Of a stretch of 64,000 bases of DNA, positions 44,576 to 52,799 are shown in pieces (within the stretch, counting starts at the first letter, position 1; every line of letters starts with the position of its first letter). The stretch is from Acinetobacter corruptisaponis (GTDB taxonomy: Bacteria; Pseudomonadota; Gammaproteobacteria; Pseudomonadales; Moraxellaceae). The stretch covers positions 620,001-684,000 of the forward strand of contig NZ_CP125669.1 in assembly GCF_030053775.1 (NCBI RefSeq), read 5' to 3'. The notes under the pieces are model-generated. The model was not told the origin of the DNA. It saw only the letters and a program-made list of their open reading frames with translations, and made no database searches. The translations under genes were made by a program, and so were the position numbers.

Positions 44576-46102
44576 ATGAGCAAAACAACTCAAGAAAATC
44601 CAGCAGTCGAGAATTCTGCTCAGGAAACTGTGTCAAATACATCAAAAGCTACTTCTACCACAGGTAAAAGTGCTGGCACAACTTCTAAAGCAGCAAGTAC
44701 GACACCAAAAACGACGCGTACTCGTTCTACAAGTCGTAGTACCAAAAGCACTGCTTCTTCTACTTCTACAAAAGCAGCAACAGCTAAAACAACCAAACCT
44801 TCTGTTCAACAGGATAAAAGCATGAGCCAAAACACTGTTCGCCGTGTTGCCATTATTGGCGGTAACCGTATTCCATTCGCTCGTTCAAACGGCGCATATT
44901 TCACTGCTTCAAACATGGATATGTTCACCGCGGCATTAAACGGCTTAGTTGAGCGTTTTAACCTACAAGGCCAACGTTTAGGTGAAGTGGTTGCAGGTGC
45001 GGTATTAAAACACAGCCGTGACTTCAACATGACTCGTGAGTGTGTTTTAAACACTCAGCTTGCACCAGAAACTCCAGCTTATGACATTCAGCAAGCATGT
45101 GGTACTGGTTTACAGGCAGCTTTCCTTGTTGCAAACAAAATCGCTTTGGGTCAAATCGAAGTGGGTATCGCAGGTGGTGTAGATACAACTTCTGATGCAC
45201 CGATCGCTTTTGGTGACGGTTTACGTAAAGCTTTGCTTGAGTTAAACATTGCTAAAACAGGTAAAGACCGCTTAAAGGCATTGAAAAAAATCAACCTTAA
45301 AGACTTGATGGATGCGCCTAAGAATGGTGAACCACGTACAGGTTTTGCAATGGGTGACCACGCTGCCATTACAGCGTTAGAATGGGGCATTACCCGTGAA
45401 GATCAAGATGCCTTAGCCGCTTCTTCTCACCAGAAAATGGCAAAAGCATACGAAGAAGGTTTCTTTGATGACCTCATCACACCGTTCCTGGGTTTAAGCC
45501 GTGACAACAACTTACGTGCTGACTCTAGTGTTGAGAAATTGGCAAAATTAAAACCAGTTTTTGGTAAGGGTGAAGCTGCAACAATGACAGCTGGTAACTC
45601 TACTCCGTTAACTGATGGTGCTTCTTGTGTACTGTTGGCTTCTGAAGAATGGGCTAAGGCAAATGGCCACGAAGTTCTTGCCTACCTAACTTTCTCTGAA
45701 ACTGCTGCGGTTGACTTCGTTGGCAAAAAAGAAGGTTTATTGATGGCTCCTGCTTATGCAGTTCCACGTATGCTTGAGCGTGCTGGTCTTAAACTTCAAG
45801 ATTTCGACTACTATGAAATCCATGAAGCATTTGCATCACAAGTTCTTTCTACCCTAAAAGCTTGGGAAGATGAGAAATTCTGTAAAGAGCGTTTAGGCCT
45901 GGATGCACCTTTAGGTTCTATTGATCGTAGCAAACTTAACGTGAATGGTTCTTCTTTAGCTGCGGGTCACCCATTTGCTGCAACAGGTGGTCGTATTATC
46001 GCGACTGCTGCGAAGTTACTTAACCAAAAAGGTTCAGGTCGTGTTTTAGTTTCGATCTGTGCTGCTGGTGGTCAAGGTGTTGTTGCAATTATTGAAAAAT
46101 AA
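44576..46102 (+). CDS. Thiolase (acetyl-CoA C-acyltransferase, FadI-like) with long N-terminal extension
   Basis: A 508-residue protein. Residues about 83-508 form a complete thiolase: nucleophile Cys in DIQQACGTGLQAAF, YEIHEAFAS (His) and SICAAGGQG (second Cys), with NGSSLAAGHPFAATGGR. Residues 1-82 are a Ser/Thr/Lys-rich, disordered-looking extension without homology to thiolase. ATG 44576 has GGAAAAG in front. An internal ATG at 44822 (MSQNTVRRVAII) has AGGA 7 nt upstream and would give a normal 426-residue thiolase. It probably acts in beta-oxidation or the reverse condensation, with the divergent FabG and MaoC proteins. Confidence 0.9.
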   Translation: MSKTTQENPAVENSAQETVSNTSKATSTTGKSAGTTSKAASTTPKTTRTRSTSRSTKSTASSTSTKAATAKTTKPSVQQDKSMSQNTVRRVAIIGGNRIPFARSNGAYFTASNMDMFTAALNGLVERFNLQGQRLGEVVAGAVLKHSRDFNMTRECVLNTQLAPETPAYDIQQACGTGLQAAFLVANKIALGQIEVGIAGGVDTTSDAPIAFGDGLRKALLELNIAKTGKDRLKALKKINLKDLMDAPKNGEPRTGFAMGDHAAITALEWGITREDQDALAASSHQKMAKAYEEGFFDDLITPFLGLSRDNNLRADSSVEKLAKLKPVFGKGEAATMTAGNSTPLTDGASCVLLASEEWAKANGHEVLAYLTFSETAAVDFVGKKEGLLMAPAYAVPRMLERAGLKLQDFDYYEIHEAFASQVLSTLKAWEDEKFCKERLGLDAPLGSIDRSKLNVNGSSLAAGHPFAATGGRIIATAAKLLNQKGSGRVLVSICAAGGQGVVAIIEK

Positions 46103-46119
46103 TCGCTAACCTGATCAAC

Positions 46120-46152
46120 AAGGGGCTGGGTCTTTGGATTTAGTCCCTTTTT
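46120..46152 (+). terminator. Terminator after the thiolase gene
   Basis: Arms AAGGGGCT and AGTCCCTT with one mismatch around a 14-base loop, followed by TTTTT, 18 bp after the thiolase stop. Confidence 0.6.
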
Positions 46153-46201
46153 TATTATAATGATGGTTAAGTAAACAAATACCAATAAAAACATTTATCC
46201 T

Positions 46202-46504
46202 ATGCAGTCTTTCTTATTTGATCAACTTTTTTATATAGGTGCCTGGCATCCAATTTTATTGGTTCTATTATTTTTGTTTGGATTTTATCTTGCGGAATTA
46301 TCTTTTAAAAAGGCTTTAACCAAATATCCCGTTGAAAGCCTACATGGCTATAGAAGAGTATTGAATAGTGTCCTTTGTAGTATTTCATTTTTTACGATGA
46401 GCTATGTATTTAACTTTAATTTTATCTATTTTCTTTCTTCCTGTATTTGTTTACCTTATATGATAACTCGAAAAATAAATTATCAAATTACCAACGGGTA
46501 CTAA
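46202..46504 (+). CDS. Small membrane protein of unknown function
   Basis: A 100-residue protein with two or three membrane helices (about 16-32 and 52-88) and no recognised domain. It is AT-rich compared with its neighbours. The next gene starts 2 bp after its stop. The pair looks like an accessory gene unit. No ribosome site is clear before ATG 46202, which reduces confidence. Confidence 0.6.
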   Translation: MQSFLFDQLFYIGAWHPILLVLLFLFGFYLAELSFKKALTKYPVESLHGYRRVLNSVLCSISFFTMSYVFNFNFIYFLSSCICLPYMITRKINYQITNGY

Positions 46505-46506
46505 AC

Positions 46507-46680
46507 ATGTGGTTATTTATTATAAATATTTTCCTATTTTTAGGGCTATGTTTTGTTCTACTGCATTTCTTCGCAGGTGAAGAAGAACATTTACCAATTA
46601 TTATATTTTTCGCTATTTGTCTTTGGTTCATGAGCTTTATTGTTTGGATGTTACATTTTAAAGATCATGTTCCTGCTTAG
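46507..46680 (+). CDS. Small membrane protein, second of a pair
   Basis: A 57-residue protein from ATG 46507 with two membrane helices (about 3-22 and 29-50) around an acidic turn, HFFAGEEEHLP. It is only 2 bp behind the preceding gene and ends 1 bp before the end of a convergent gene. No family recognised; the frame could start further upstream, but that would overlap the preceding gene. Confidence 0.55.
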   Translation: MWLFIINIFLFLGLCFVLLHFFAGEEEHLPIIIFFAICLWFMSFIVWMLHFKDHVPA

Positions 46681-46681
46681 A

Positions 46682-47035
46682 CTATTTTGCTCGTTGAAAC
46701 TTCACATAATAATCATTCAAGATTTTAATTACTTGCTTCAACTCTCTCAAATTTTCTTCTGTATTTCCTAATCGCTCGACAAAACGCTGTGAATGAATTT
46801 CTAGATCAATTTTTTCATTAATCTGTGGTGAAATTTCAAAAAGTTTCGCCAAGTTATTAAAATTATCTAGCTTGCGGTTTGAAAAGTAAACTAAACGAGA
46901 ATCCAATTCATTGAGTACCCGACCATTTAGAATAGGCCCTTTCTCTGGGTTAAATTCTAAATCATGCTCTTTTAAGAACAACTGTTCAGGTGATTCCTTA
47001 TTGCTTTTAAATAAGCTTGTAAACTGGCTTAACAT
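46682..47035 (-). CDS. Unknown 117-residue helical protein
   Basis: A soluble, mostly helical protein with no recognised family. It has an N-terminal MLSQFTSLFKSNKESPEQLF, a Lys/Glu-rich middle and a coiled-coil-like end (ENLRELKQVIKILNDYYVKF). It is convergent with the small-membrane-protein pair, ending 1 bp from its stop. No upstream gene is on the same strand until the GST gene region, so it seems monocistronic. Confidence 0.6.
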   Translation of the reverse strand: MLSQFTSLFKSNKESPEQLFLKEHDLEFNPEKGPILNGRVLNELDSRLVYFSNRKLDNFNNLAKLFEISPQINEKIDLEIHSQRFVERLGNTEENLRELKQVIKILNDYYVKFQRAK

Positions 47036-47118
47036 CTATTAATTCCATTACCTTTAGGGCATTATTAAACCGTTAAACACTTATCATAAGCAACTGACAT
47101 CATCATTTCCATATAAAA

Positions 47119-47141
47119 AAAGCATCCTGAACAGATGCTTT
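47119..47141 (-). terminator. Terminator after the tandem-GST gene
   Basis: Eight-bp stem AAAGCATC/GATGCTTT with a 7-base loop and a T-rich tail on the minus strand, 9 bp beyond the stop codon at 47150. Confidence 0.85.
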
Positions 47142-47149
47142 CTTATCAT

Positions 47150-47938
47150 TTATTTTCCGTACTGCTTTTTCAGGTACTCAACAATCTTGGCTGACTCAAA
47201 CATCTTCACGCCTGTATTTGGATCAACCAGATATGGCACCTGAATATCACGCCCCATGACTTCAACCACTTTTTCACGCTTACCATTAGGCAGTGGAATA
47301 TAGTGGCCTGGCTTTAAACGTAAAACCGCAGGCCCCATATCTTGCCAGCGTTCTTTTGGTACATTATGTAGTACATAAGGGAGTTCTAATTCCGTTAATA
47401 CTTCACGAACCAAACGTGTATAAGGACTTGCCTCAAAGCTCCACAACTCTAATAACTTTTCTGGTGCAGGGCGATCTATAATCTGTTGGTTAATCCATAT
47501 ACCACGACCCACATTGGCAACTGAAGCCAAAGCCGAAATATACGGAAGCTTTGGATAGTGGCTGAATTTCCTTGGAGTTTGCCCTGTTTTACCATAATGC
47601 TTGAATAGGTAATGAATAATCTCTTGTGACTCATAAAGTTGAGTCCCTGTATTTTCATCAATTAAAAATGGAAACTGTTTTTTTCCACCTTTTTCTTTCA
47701 CGATTTGGCGATACTTCTTCCCACCTTTAGGACATGGATAAATTTCCACATCCAGATTCAGCAAAGTAATGACCTCACGAACACGGCGGCAAAATGGTGA
47801 ACCCTCAAATTCATATAACTTTAAAGGTTTTGCTGGCTGCTTAGGTTGTGATGTTCCCATCACACCCCGCCCCCCCTCAATCAGGCTTGCGGCAACAGAT
47901 TGTAAAACCTTAATTTGATGATTCACCATTTTCAGCAT
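47150..47938 (-). CDS. Tandem thioredoxin-fold glutathione S-transferase-like protein
   Basis: A 262-residue protein with two copies of the GST N-terminal (thioredoxin-like) fold and no GST helical C-terminal domain. The first has EFEGSPFCRRVREVITLLNL and a cis-Pro QFPFLIDENTGTQLYESQEI; the second has SFEASPYTRLVREVLTELEL and QVPYLVDPNTGVKMFESAKI. The first keeps a Cys after SPF, the second has Thr instead. A helical linker lies between. Function is likely glutathione-linked redox chemistry. ATG 47938 has AAGGA upstream. rraA lies 12 bp upstream, so they share a transcript. Confidence 0.87.
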   Translation of the reverse strand: MLKMVNHQIKVLQSVAASLIEGGRGVMGTSQPKQPAKPLKLYEFEGSPFCRRVREVITLLNLDVEIYPCPKGGKKYRQIVKEKGGKKQFPFLIDENTGTQLYESQEIIHYLFKHYGKTGQTPRKFSHYPKLPYISALASVANVGRGIWINQQIIDRPAPEKLLELWSFEASPYTRLVREVLTELELPYVLHNVPKERWQDMGPAVLRLKPGHYIPLPNGKREKVVEVMGRDIQVPYLVDPNTGVKMFESAKIVEYLKKQYGK

Positions 47939-47950
47939 ATCGCGATCCTT

Positions 47951-48463
47951 TTAACAGTCGACTAACTTTTCTTTAGCAATCACAATTCCGTTATTATCTG
48001 CATAGATATAATCACCAGAACTGATTGTTACACCACCAAAATACAATGTGATATCGACTTCACCTATGCCTTTACGGTTACTTTTTTGTGGAATTGTAGC
48101 CAATGCATGCACACCTAAATCAAGTTCAGCAATTGCATCCACATCACGCACACAGCCATAAATCACCACACCATTCCATTGGTTCTTCACCGCCGATTCT
48201 GCAATCAGGTCACCCATCAGGGCGCAACGCATAGAAGCACCGCCATCCACAACCAGCACCTTACCTGCACCGTCAGTTGCCAATAGCTCTTTTACACGTG
48301 AGTTATCTTCAAAACACTTGACTGTTACAACCTGCCCACCAAAAGTTTTACGCGCACCATAACTTTTAAAGAATTTTCCATCCAAGCTTGGCGTGACGAC
48401 TTGCAGGTCTTTCTCAGGATTATCATCTAACAAATCACAGGTTACAAAAGGGATTGTTGCCAC
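47951..48463 (-). CDS. rraA: RraA-family protein (RNase E inhibitor-like)
   Basis: A 170-residue protein with the RraA core: VVDGGASMRCALMGDLIAESAVKNQWNGVVIYGCVRDVDAI. In enterobacteria RraA binds RNase E and lowers its activity; related proteins are oxaloacetate decarboxylases or aldolases that use the same fold. Start GTG 48463 has GGAG 7 nt upstream. It is followed 12 bp later by the tandem-GST gene and preceded by a sugar-epimerase-like gene, all on the minus strand. Confidence 0.9.
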   Translation of the reverse strand: MATIPFVTCDLLDDNPEKDLQVVTPSLDGKFFKSYGARKTFGGQVVTVKCFEDNSRVKELLATDGAGKVLVVDGGASMRCALMGDLIAESAVKNQWNGVVIYGCVRDVDAIAELDLGVHALATIPQKSNRKGIGEVDITLYFGGVTISSGDYIYADNNGIVIAKEKLVDC

Positions 48464-48478
48464 TGAAGTTCTCCATTA

Positions 48479-49141
48479 TTAGGTTTGTTGTATACTCAAA
48501 TTATCATACAGCTTAAATGCAGCTGTTTGGGTCTGGGCTGCGACCAGCATAGTATCCGCCAATTGTTCGGCGGATACAGGCTTAACTTTAAACGGCTTGG
48601 TCCAGGCTTTTTCGACCAGTTTATATACGGTCTGAGCCATATCTTCCAACACCCTTACTTCACTGCGCTTACCAATCAACAATGAAGGCTGGAAAATTGA
48701 AAGTTTATAAATTGAGAGGCTTTTGAGATATTCTTCCAGTTCGCCCTTTACCTTATTGTAGAAAATTGGCGATTTAGCATTCGCTCCCAAGGCGCTGACA
48801 ACCAATAAATGAATATTTTTATCCTGAACCAGATCAGCAAAGTGTGCATTGATTTCATAATCAATTGCATAAAATTTTTCTTTTGAACCCGCCTGTTTAA
48901 TGGTGCTTCCCAAGCAGCTAAACGCATGGGTATGTGAACTGACATCCTCATCATTCAACAAAAGAAAATCTTCCAGAATAAGCTGTGTTACTTTACTATA
49001 AGATTTTAATATATCTGAATTTTTTCTCACCACAACAGTGATTGAACTAAAATCATCTGATTGTTGCAACCGCTCCACCAAGGCCTGGCCAACCAGACCC
49101 GTTGCACCAATCACGATTGCTTTTTTATCACCTCTATTCAT
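48479..49141 (-). CDS. NAD(P)-binding oxidoreductase (HTATIP2/YcfA-like SDR)
   Basis: A 220-residue atypical short-chain-dehydrogenase protein. The dinucleotide loop is IVIGATGLVGQALVERLQQ at about 9-27, followed by ITVVVRK and FSCLGSTIKQAG, then HLLVVSALGANAKSPIFYNKVKG with the YxxxK-like Tyr and Lys. It probably binds NADPH; the substrate is unknown. No ribosome site is seen before the ATG, which is preceded by AATTAAAA. It is the first gene of the three-gene set with rraA and the GST-like gene. Confidence 0.82.
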   Translation of the reverse strand: MNRGDKKAIVIGATGLVGQALVERLQQSDDFSSITVVVRKNSDILKSYSKVTQLILEDFLLLNDEDVSSHTHAFSCLGSTIKQAGSKEKFYAIDYEINAHFADLVQDKNIHLLVVSALGANAKSPIFYNKVKGELEEYLKSLSIYKLSIFQPSLLIGKRSEVRVLEDMAQTVYKLVEKAWTKPFKVKPVSAEQLADTMLVAAQTQTAAFKLYDNLSIQQT

Positions 49142-49231
49142 TTTTAATTATTCCCAGCCATAACCAAGCCTAATGTAACGTTTTCTTGCAAGATTATCAC
49201 CTGTTAAATGTAGTTAAAGACGTTACAAAGC

Positions 49232-49260
49232 TTGACTTCATGGCCTAGTTTCCTCAAAAT
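49232..49260 (+). promoter_or_regulatory. rpsT promoter
   Basis: A -35 TTGACT (49232-49237), 17-bp spacer and -10 CAAAAT (49255-49260), about 94 bp before the S20 start codon, leaving a leader of about 85 nt. Confidence 0.6.
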
Positions 49261-49353
49261 ATGGCACTTGTTTACGGGCTGGTGAATGTTTCCAATATTT
49301 TTTGGTTTAAACTTCAGCCCGCCCAGACCAACTTATTTTCAAGGAGTGCACGA

Positions 49354-49620
49354 GTGGCAAACTCTGCTCAAGCTAAAAAACGTGCTCGTCAAAACGTTAA
49401 AGCACGCAAACACAACGCAAGCTTGCGTTCTATGGTTCGTACTTACATCAAACGTACAGTAAATGCAATCGCTGCTGGTGATTATGCTGTTGCTACAGAA
49501 GCTTACAAAAAAGCTGTTCCTGTAATCGACCGCATGGCTGATAAAGGCATCATCCACAAAAATAAAGCTGCTCGTCATAAGAGCCGCTTAAATGCTCAAG
49601 TTAAAGCGCTAGCTAACTAA
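49354..49620 (+). CDS. rpsT: 30S ribosomal protein S20
   Basis: An 88-residue basic ribosomal protein. GTG 49354 is the start, with AAGGAG 8 nt upstream; it gives [21 protein letters not shown], the usual S20 beginning. The Lys/Arg-rich helices, [22 protein letters not shown] and [17 protein letters not shown] are all in place. S20 binds early to 16S rRNA. It is monocistronic with its own terminator. In E. coli it is autogenously regulated; no such element can be judged here. Confidence 0.97.
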   Translation: MANSAQAKKRARQNVKARKHNASLRSMVRTYIKRTVNAIAAGDYAVATEAYKKAVPVIDRMADKGIIHKNKAARHKSRLNAQVKALAN

Positions 49621-49632
49621 TTTGTTGCATGT

Positions 49633-49661
49633 AAAAAAGCCCGTTTTTCGGGCTTTTTTAT
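49633..49661 (+). terminator. Terminator after rpsT
   Basis: Eleven-bp stem AAAAAAGCCCG/CGGGCTTTTTT with a T5 loop, 12 bp after the S20 stop. It lies before the convergent gene at 49666 and can work in both directions. Confidence 0.95.
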
Positions 49662-49665
49662 TGTC

Positions 49666-50955
49666 CTAACTTTTAGCTGCATAGGGCTGCAAAGCTGTTC
49701 CCCCATCCTTAACGATCTTGATCAGCTTTTGGCAAAACTTATAGCTGTCTTCCAGTAGCCCCAGATCATGAACCCGAGCCTTATTCAGGGTTAACAATGT
49801 TTTATGATGCTGGTAACGTTCACCCAGATAATCTTCGTCCTGACTCAAGGCGATCATCATCAACTCAAAGCGAAAGTCCAGGTCAATCTTAATATCTGCT
49901 GGCATATCGCCATAGGCCCAGGCTTGTAAAGTTTCCAGCCTGCCCTGCCCCAAATTTGAGAAGATAAAATTAATATAGCCATCAAGGTTTTGGAAAAATT
50001 CTTGAATATCGACCTGTGTATCCCAGCGTCCCGTTAATGCAAAACACGGTTCAGTACTATTTTTTAATCCTGTGTTTTTATGCACATCCATAGAACGCAA
50101 GCGGAAAATCAAACGCTCAGGCAACTGTTCCTGTAAATGTTGGGGAATAAAATGGTTGGTAAAATCCATTGCAAATGACAACATCGGGCTAATGGTCAGT
50201 TTTCTAAGCACCATTTTTAATTGATAGAAAATTCCCGCCTGTTCTTGAGTAAGTAAAAAGCAGCGATACCCTGTGTCTTTAGCTAATTGTGGTTTTCCCA
50301 GATTTCCCCAATTGGAAATAAAGTCATGTGCGACATTAAAAACACTCAATTCAAGGTTTTTGGTGTAACTTTGCTGTTCAAACCACTGGCTGATAAGCTG
50401 TTCAGCCTCTGGCATATTTTGTGGAATGGGAAATTGGCTTGATTCAACAACCGCCTCAACTTGAGGTTGAGGCTCAGATGATACAGATGCAGGTTCCTGT
50501 TTGATCTCCAAAGGTTTTAGCAAATAAGGCTGTAGCATCATCACAACCGCATTTTCTGGCGACTGTAGCTCACCAATTGCCCAGACATTATAATTCGGTT
50601 CATAAAAGCCCACGCCTGTTTCATGCACCGCCTCATAAAAGACACGATACATGGCATCATTCTGCTCAACCTGCTCCAAAGCATCGAGCTGGACGACAGC
50701 ACACGTTTCCTGATCAAATTTATGCCTGATCTGCTGCACCCATTTCTGAGTATGTTCTGAAAAATAGGCTTGATACAAGGGATCACAAACTTTATTTGCA
50801 AATGAAGTTAGCCAAGCCTTTAGAGTTCTGCCATGACTTGGTATATGGCTATATTGTTGATGTAATTCAAATGCCACCTGATATGAGTCATCTTCGCTGG
50901 GAACCTTGCCTGTAAAGATTTCTGGCTCCCATAAATAAATTGTGTTTAATGACAT
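49666..50955 (-). CDS. Unknown 429-residue soluble protein
   Basis: No family recognised. The N-terminal 150 residues contain WEPEIFTGKVPSEDDSYQVA and DALEQVEQNDAMYRVFYEA; residues 158-185 are a Pro/Glu-rich linker; then a Trp/Phe-rich domain (FISNWGNLGKPQLAKDTGYRC, AMDFTNHFIPQHLQEQLPE, CFALTGRWDTQVDIQEFFQNL). The last part is mostly helical. It has no membrane segment or signal peptide. ATG 50955 with GGAT 7 nt upstream is preferred to TTG 50967. It is probably a conserved Acinetobacter protein, because its codon usage is ordinary. Confidence 0.7.
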   Translation of the reverse strand: MSLNTIYLWEPEIFTGKVPSEDDSYQVAFELHQQYSHIPSHGRTLKAWLTSFANKVCDPLYQAYFSEHTQKWVQQIRHKFDQETCAVVQLDALEQVEQNDAMYRVFYEAVHETGVGFYEPNYNVWAIGELQSPENAVVMMLQPYLLKPLEIKQEPASVSSEPQPQVEAVVESSQFPIPQNMPEAEQLISQWFEQQSYTKNLELSVFNVAHDFISNWGNLGKPQLAKDTGYRCFLLTQEQAGIFYQLKMVLRKLTISPMLSFAMDFTNHFIPQHLQEQLPERLIFRLRSMDVHKNTGLKNSTEPCFALTGRWDTQVDIQEFFQNLDGYINFIFSNLGQGRLETLQAWAYGDMPADIKIDLDFRFELMMIALSQDEDYLGERYQHHKTLLTLNKARVHDLGLLEDSYKFCQKLIKIVKDGGTALQPYAAKS

Positions 50956-51142
50956 ATTTTTATCCAATTATGCGTCAATCTTATCTTTTTATCTGCCTAT
51001 AATGACGAAAGAAACAACTTTTTAAAAGTAAACTTTTTATTATTTTTTGAGTGTTGTAAGTAATTTATTATGCTTTAGAAATTATTAATCCTCCTAATAA
51101 TAATGAATTTATATTGCTTATTCTCTTTCATACTTATTAGGC

Positions 51143-51874
51143 TTATTGATTCTGAAAACCCTTAATGGTGAGTTCCTGCCTTTCACCACGCCAAATCCAT
51201 TTCAACTTGCTGTTGACAAAGTCCTCTCCCTCAAACCAGACAAACAGCCCCTCCATCATGTCAGGCCAATCGGACTGTTCAATTTGTTTGTTACCTGAAA
51301 TGACCGCAACAATTGCAGCGAGAATGGTGTCGTGACTCACAGCCAGACTTAATCCATTCTGTCGAGTGGGATGGGTGTGATAAAGCAGTTCAAGGACATC
51401 AAATACGCCTGTAATGGGATGTTTCATCCCTGGCAAGGCATTATTGACAAAACTATTAATAAAACCCAAGGCACCCTGTTTACGGAAATAGGGCGCAGCC
51501 TGCTGAATGTCCAGCACAAAGCTGCCTGGTTCAACCAGCAAGCGCTGTTCAACAATTTCAATGGTATGGGTATTGACCGCTTTATGGGTGCGATCGGCAC
51601 CCTCGATCATCAATGCGGCGGTATCCACGCAACGCTGGATTGGGCTTGAAATACAGTGCTGAATGGCCCGATCGGTATTCTGAATTAAATATTGCCCCCA
51701 TGCATAGGCAAGCTCCCGACCCTGTTCAGTCAACTGGAGATCATAGCCCGCCAAGCCCTGACCATTTACCAATTCACGTAGCGAGTGGCGGGTAAATAGA
51801 GTTACAGGGGTTGAAGCATCGGGAAGTAAATCAATTGCTTCAAACATGCTTTTTGGCAATAAATGCAGGGCCAT
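51143..51874 (-). CDS. Histidine phosphatase superfamily protein
   Basis: A 243-residue protein. The catalytic His is in FTRHSLRE (about 27-34) rather than the usual RHGE, then CISSPIQRCVDTAALM (Arg), and LAVSHDTILAAIVAV (second His). The order is that of acid-phosphatase-type members with an inserted segment. There is no signal peptide, so it is cytoplasmic. Substrate unknown. It lies 56 bp downstream of cysQ, all on the minus strand. Confidence 0.85.
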   Translation of the reverse strand: MALHLLPKSMFEAIDLLPDASTPVTLFTRHSLRELVNGQGLAGYDLQLTEQGRELAYAWGQYLIQNTDRAIQHCISSPIQRCVDTAALMIEGADRTHKAVNTHTIEIVEQRLLVEPGSFVLDIQQAAPYFRKQGALGFINSFVNNALPGMKHPITGVFDVLELLYHTHPTRQNGLSLAVSHDTILAAIVAVISGNKQIEQSDWPDMMEGLFVWFEGEDFVNSKLKWIWRGERQELTIKGFQNQ

Positions 51875-51930
51875 ATTAAAATTTATAAAAGATGAGAATT
51901 TAGCCCACTATACCATGAGCTGCTCAACTC

Positions 51931-52788
51931 TCAATCTAAAATGCCTGAATGACTCAAGGCATCATAAGCAATTTTTTTGCAATCCTGATCTCTAAAGGCG
52001 ATAAAACCCTTGTTCAGCACAGTCTCCCGCTGGTTGTACTGGAACGGCTTGCCATCCAGCGTCATCAAACCACCACCAATACTTTCCAGAAAAGCCTGTC
52101 CTGAACTGGTGTCCCATTCAGAGGTTGGATGAAAGCGTGGATAGATATCAATCTCTCCCTCCAGCATCATACAGAATTTATAGGCACTGCCCGCCTCACG
52201 GCGAATAACCTCACGATACTGCAAAATCGGTTCAATAAAGTTTTTGTACTTTGGATTCTTACTATTATGGCTCAGGCCAATTTGAATCGCTGCTTCAGCC
52301 ACATGTTCTTCAATCTGGTACTGCGACCATTGCTGGCGGCTAAAACTATATTTATAAGGCTGCTGTGAGGTATAACCTATATACATCACCTGCTCACATG
52401 GCACCGCAATAATCGCGAAAGTGGTGTGACTGTTTTCAATCAGGCTCAGGTTGATGGTAAATTCATCACGTTCATGGATAAACTCCTTAGTTCCATCAAG
52501 AGGATCAAGCATCCAGCAACGTTGCCATGCAGCTCGGGCAGAATAATCACTTTCTTCTGACAACACAGGTAAATCGGGGGTTATTTCCGCCAAGTGGTTT
52601 AATAAAAAACGGTTTATCTTAAGGTCAGCCTGTGTCACAGGTGAATCATCACTTTTTTCCTGAATATTAAACTCGCAACCCGCACAATAACTTTGGTATT
52701 CTTCCAACAATATTTGACTTGCCTGCGCCATAATTGGCACAAGTTGCGAAATCAACTGATCCTGTGGGGCAAGCGTTTTAATAAACAT
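51931..52788 (-). CDS. cysQ: 3'(2'),5'-bisphosphate nucleotidase CysQ
   Basis: A 285-residue inositol-monophosphatase-fold enzyme that removes the 3' phosphate of 3'-phosphoadenosine 5'-phosphate, a by-product of sulphate assimilation. Metal motifs are LSEESD, WMLDPLDGTKEFI and SEWDTSSGQAFLESIGGG. The start is at ATG 52788. It is divergent from the HAD gene whose start is 11 bp away, so the two promoters must lie in the other gene's coding sequence. Confidence 0.93.
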   Translation of the reverse strand: MFIKTLAPQDQLISQLVPIMAQASQILLEEYQSYCAGCEFNIQEKSDDSPVTQADLKINRFLLNHLAEITPDLPVLSEESDYSARAAWQRCWMLDPLDGTKEFIHERDEFTINLSLIENSHTTFAIIAVPCEQVMYIGYTSQQPYKYSFSRQQWSQYQIEEHVAEAAIQIGLSHNSKNPKYKNFIEPILQYREVIRREAGSAYKFCMMLEGEIDIYPRFHPTSEWDTSSGQAFLESIGGGLMTLDGKPFQYNQRETVLNKGFIAFRDQDCKKIAYDALSHSGILD

Positions 52789-52799
52789 AGATCAACCTT

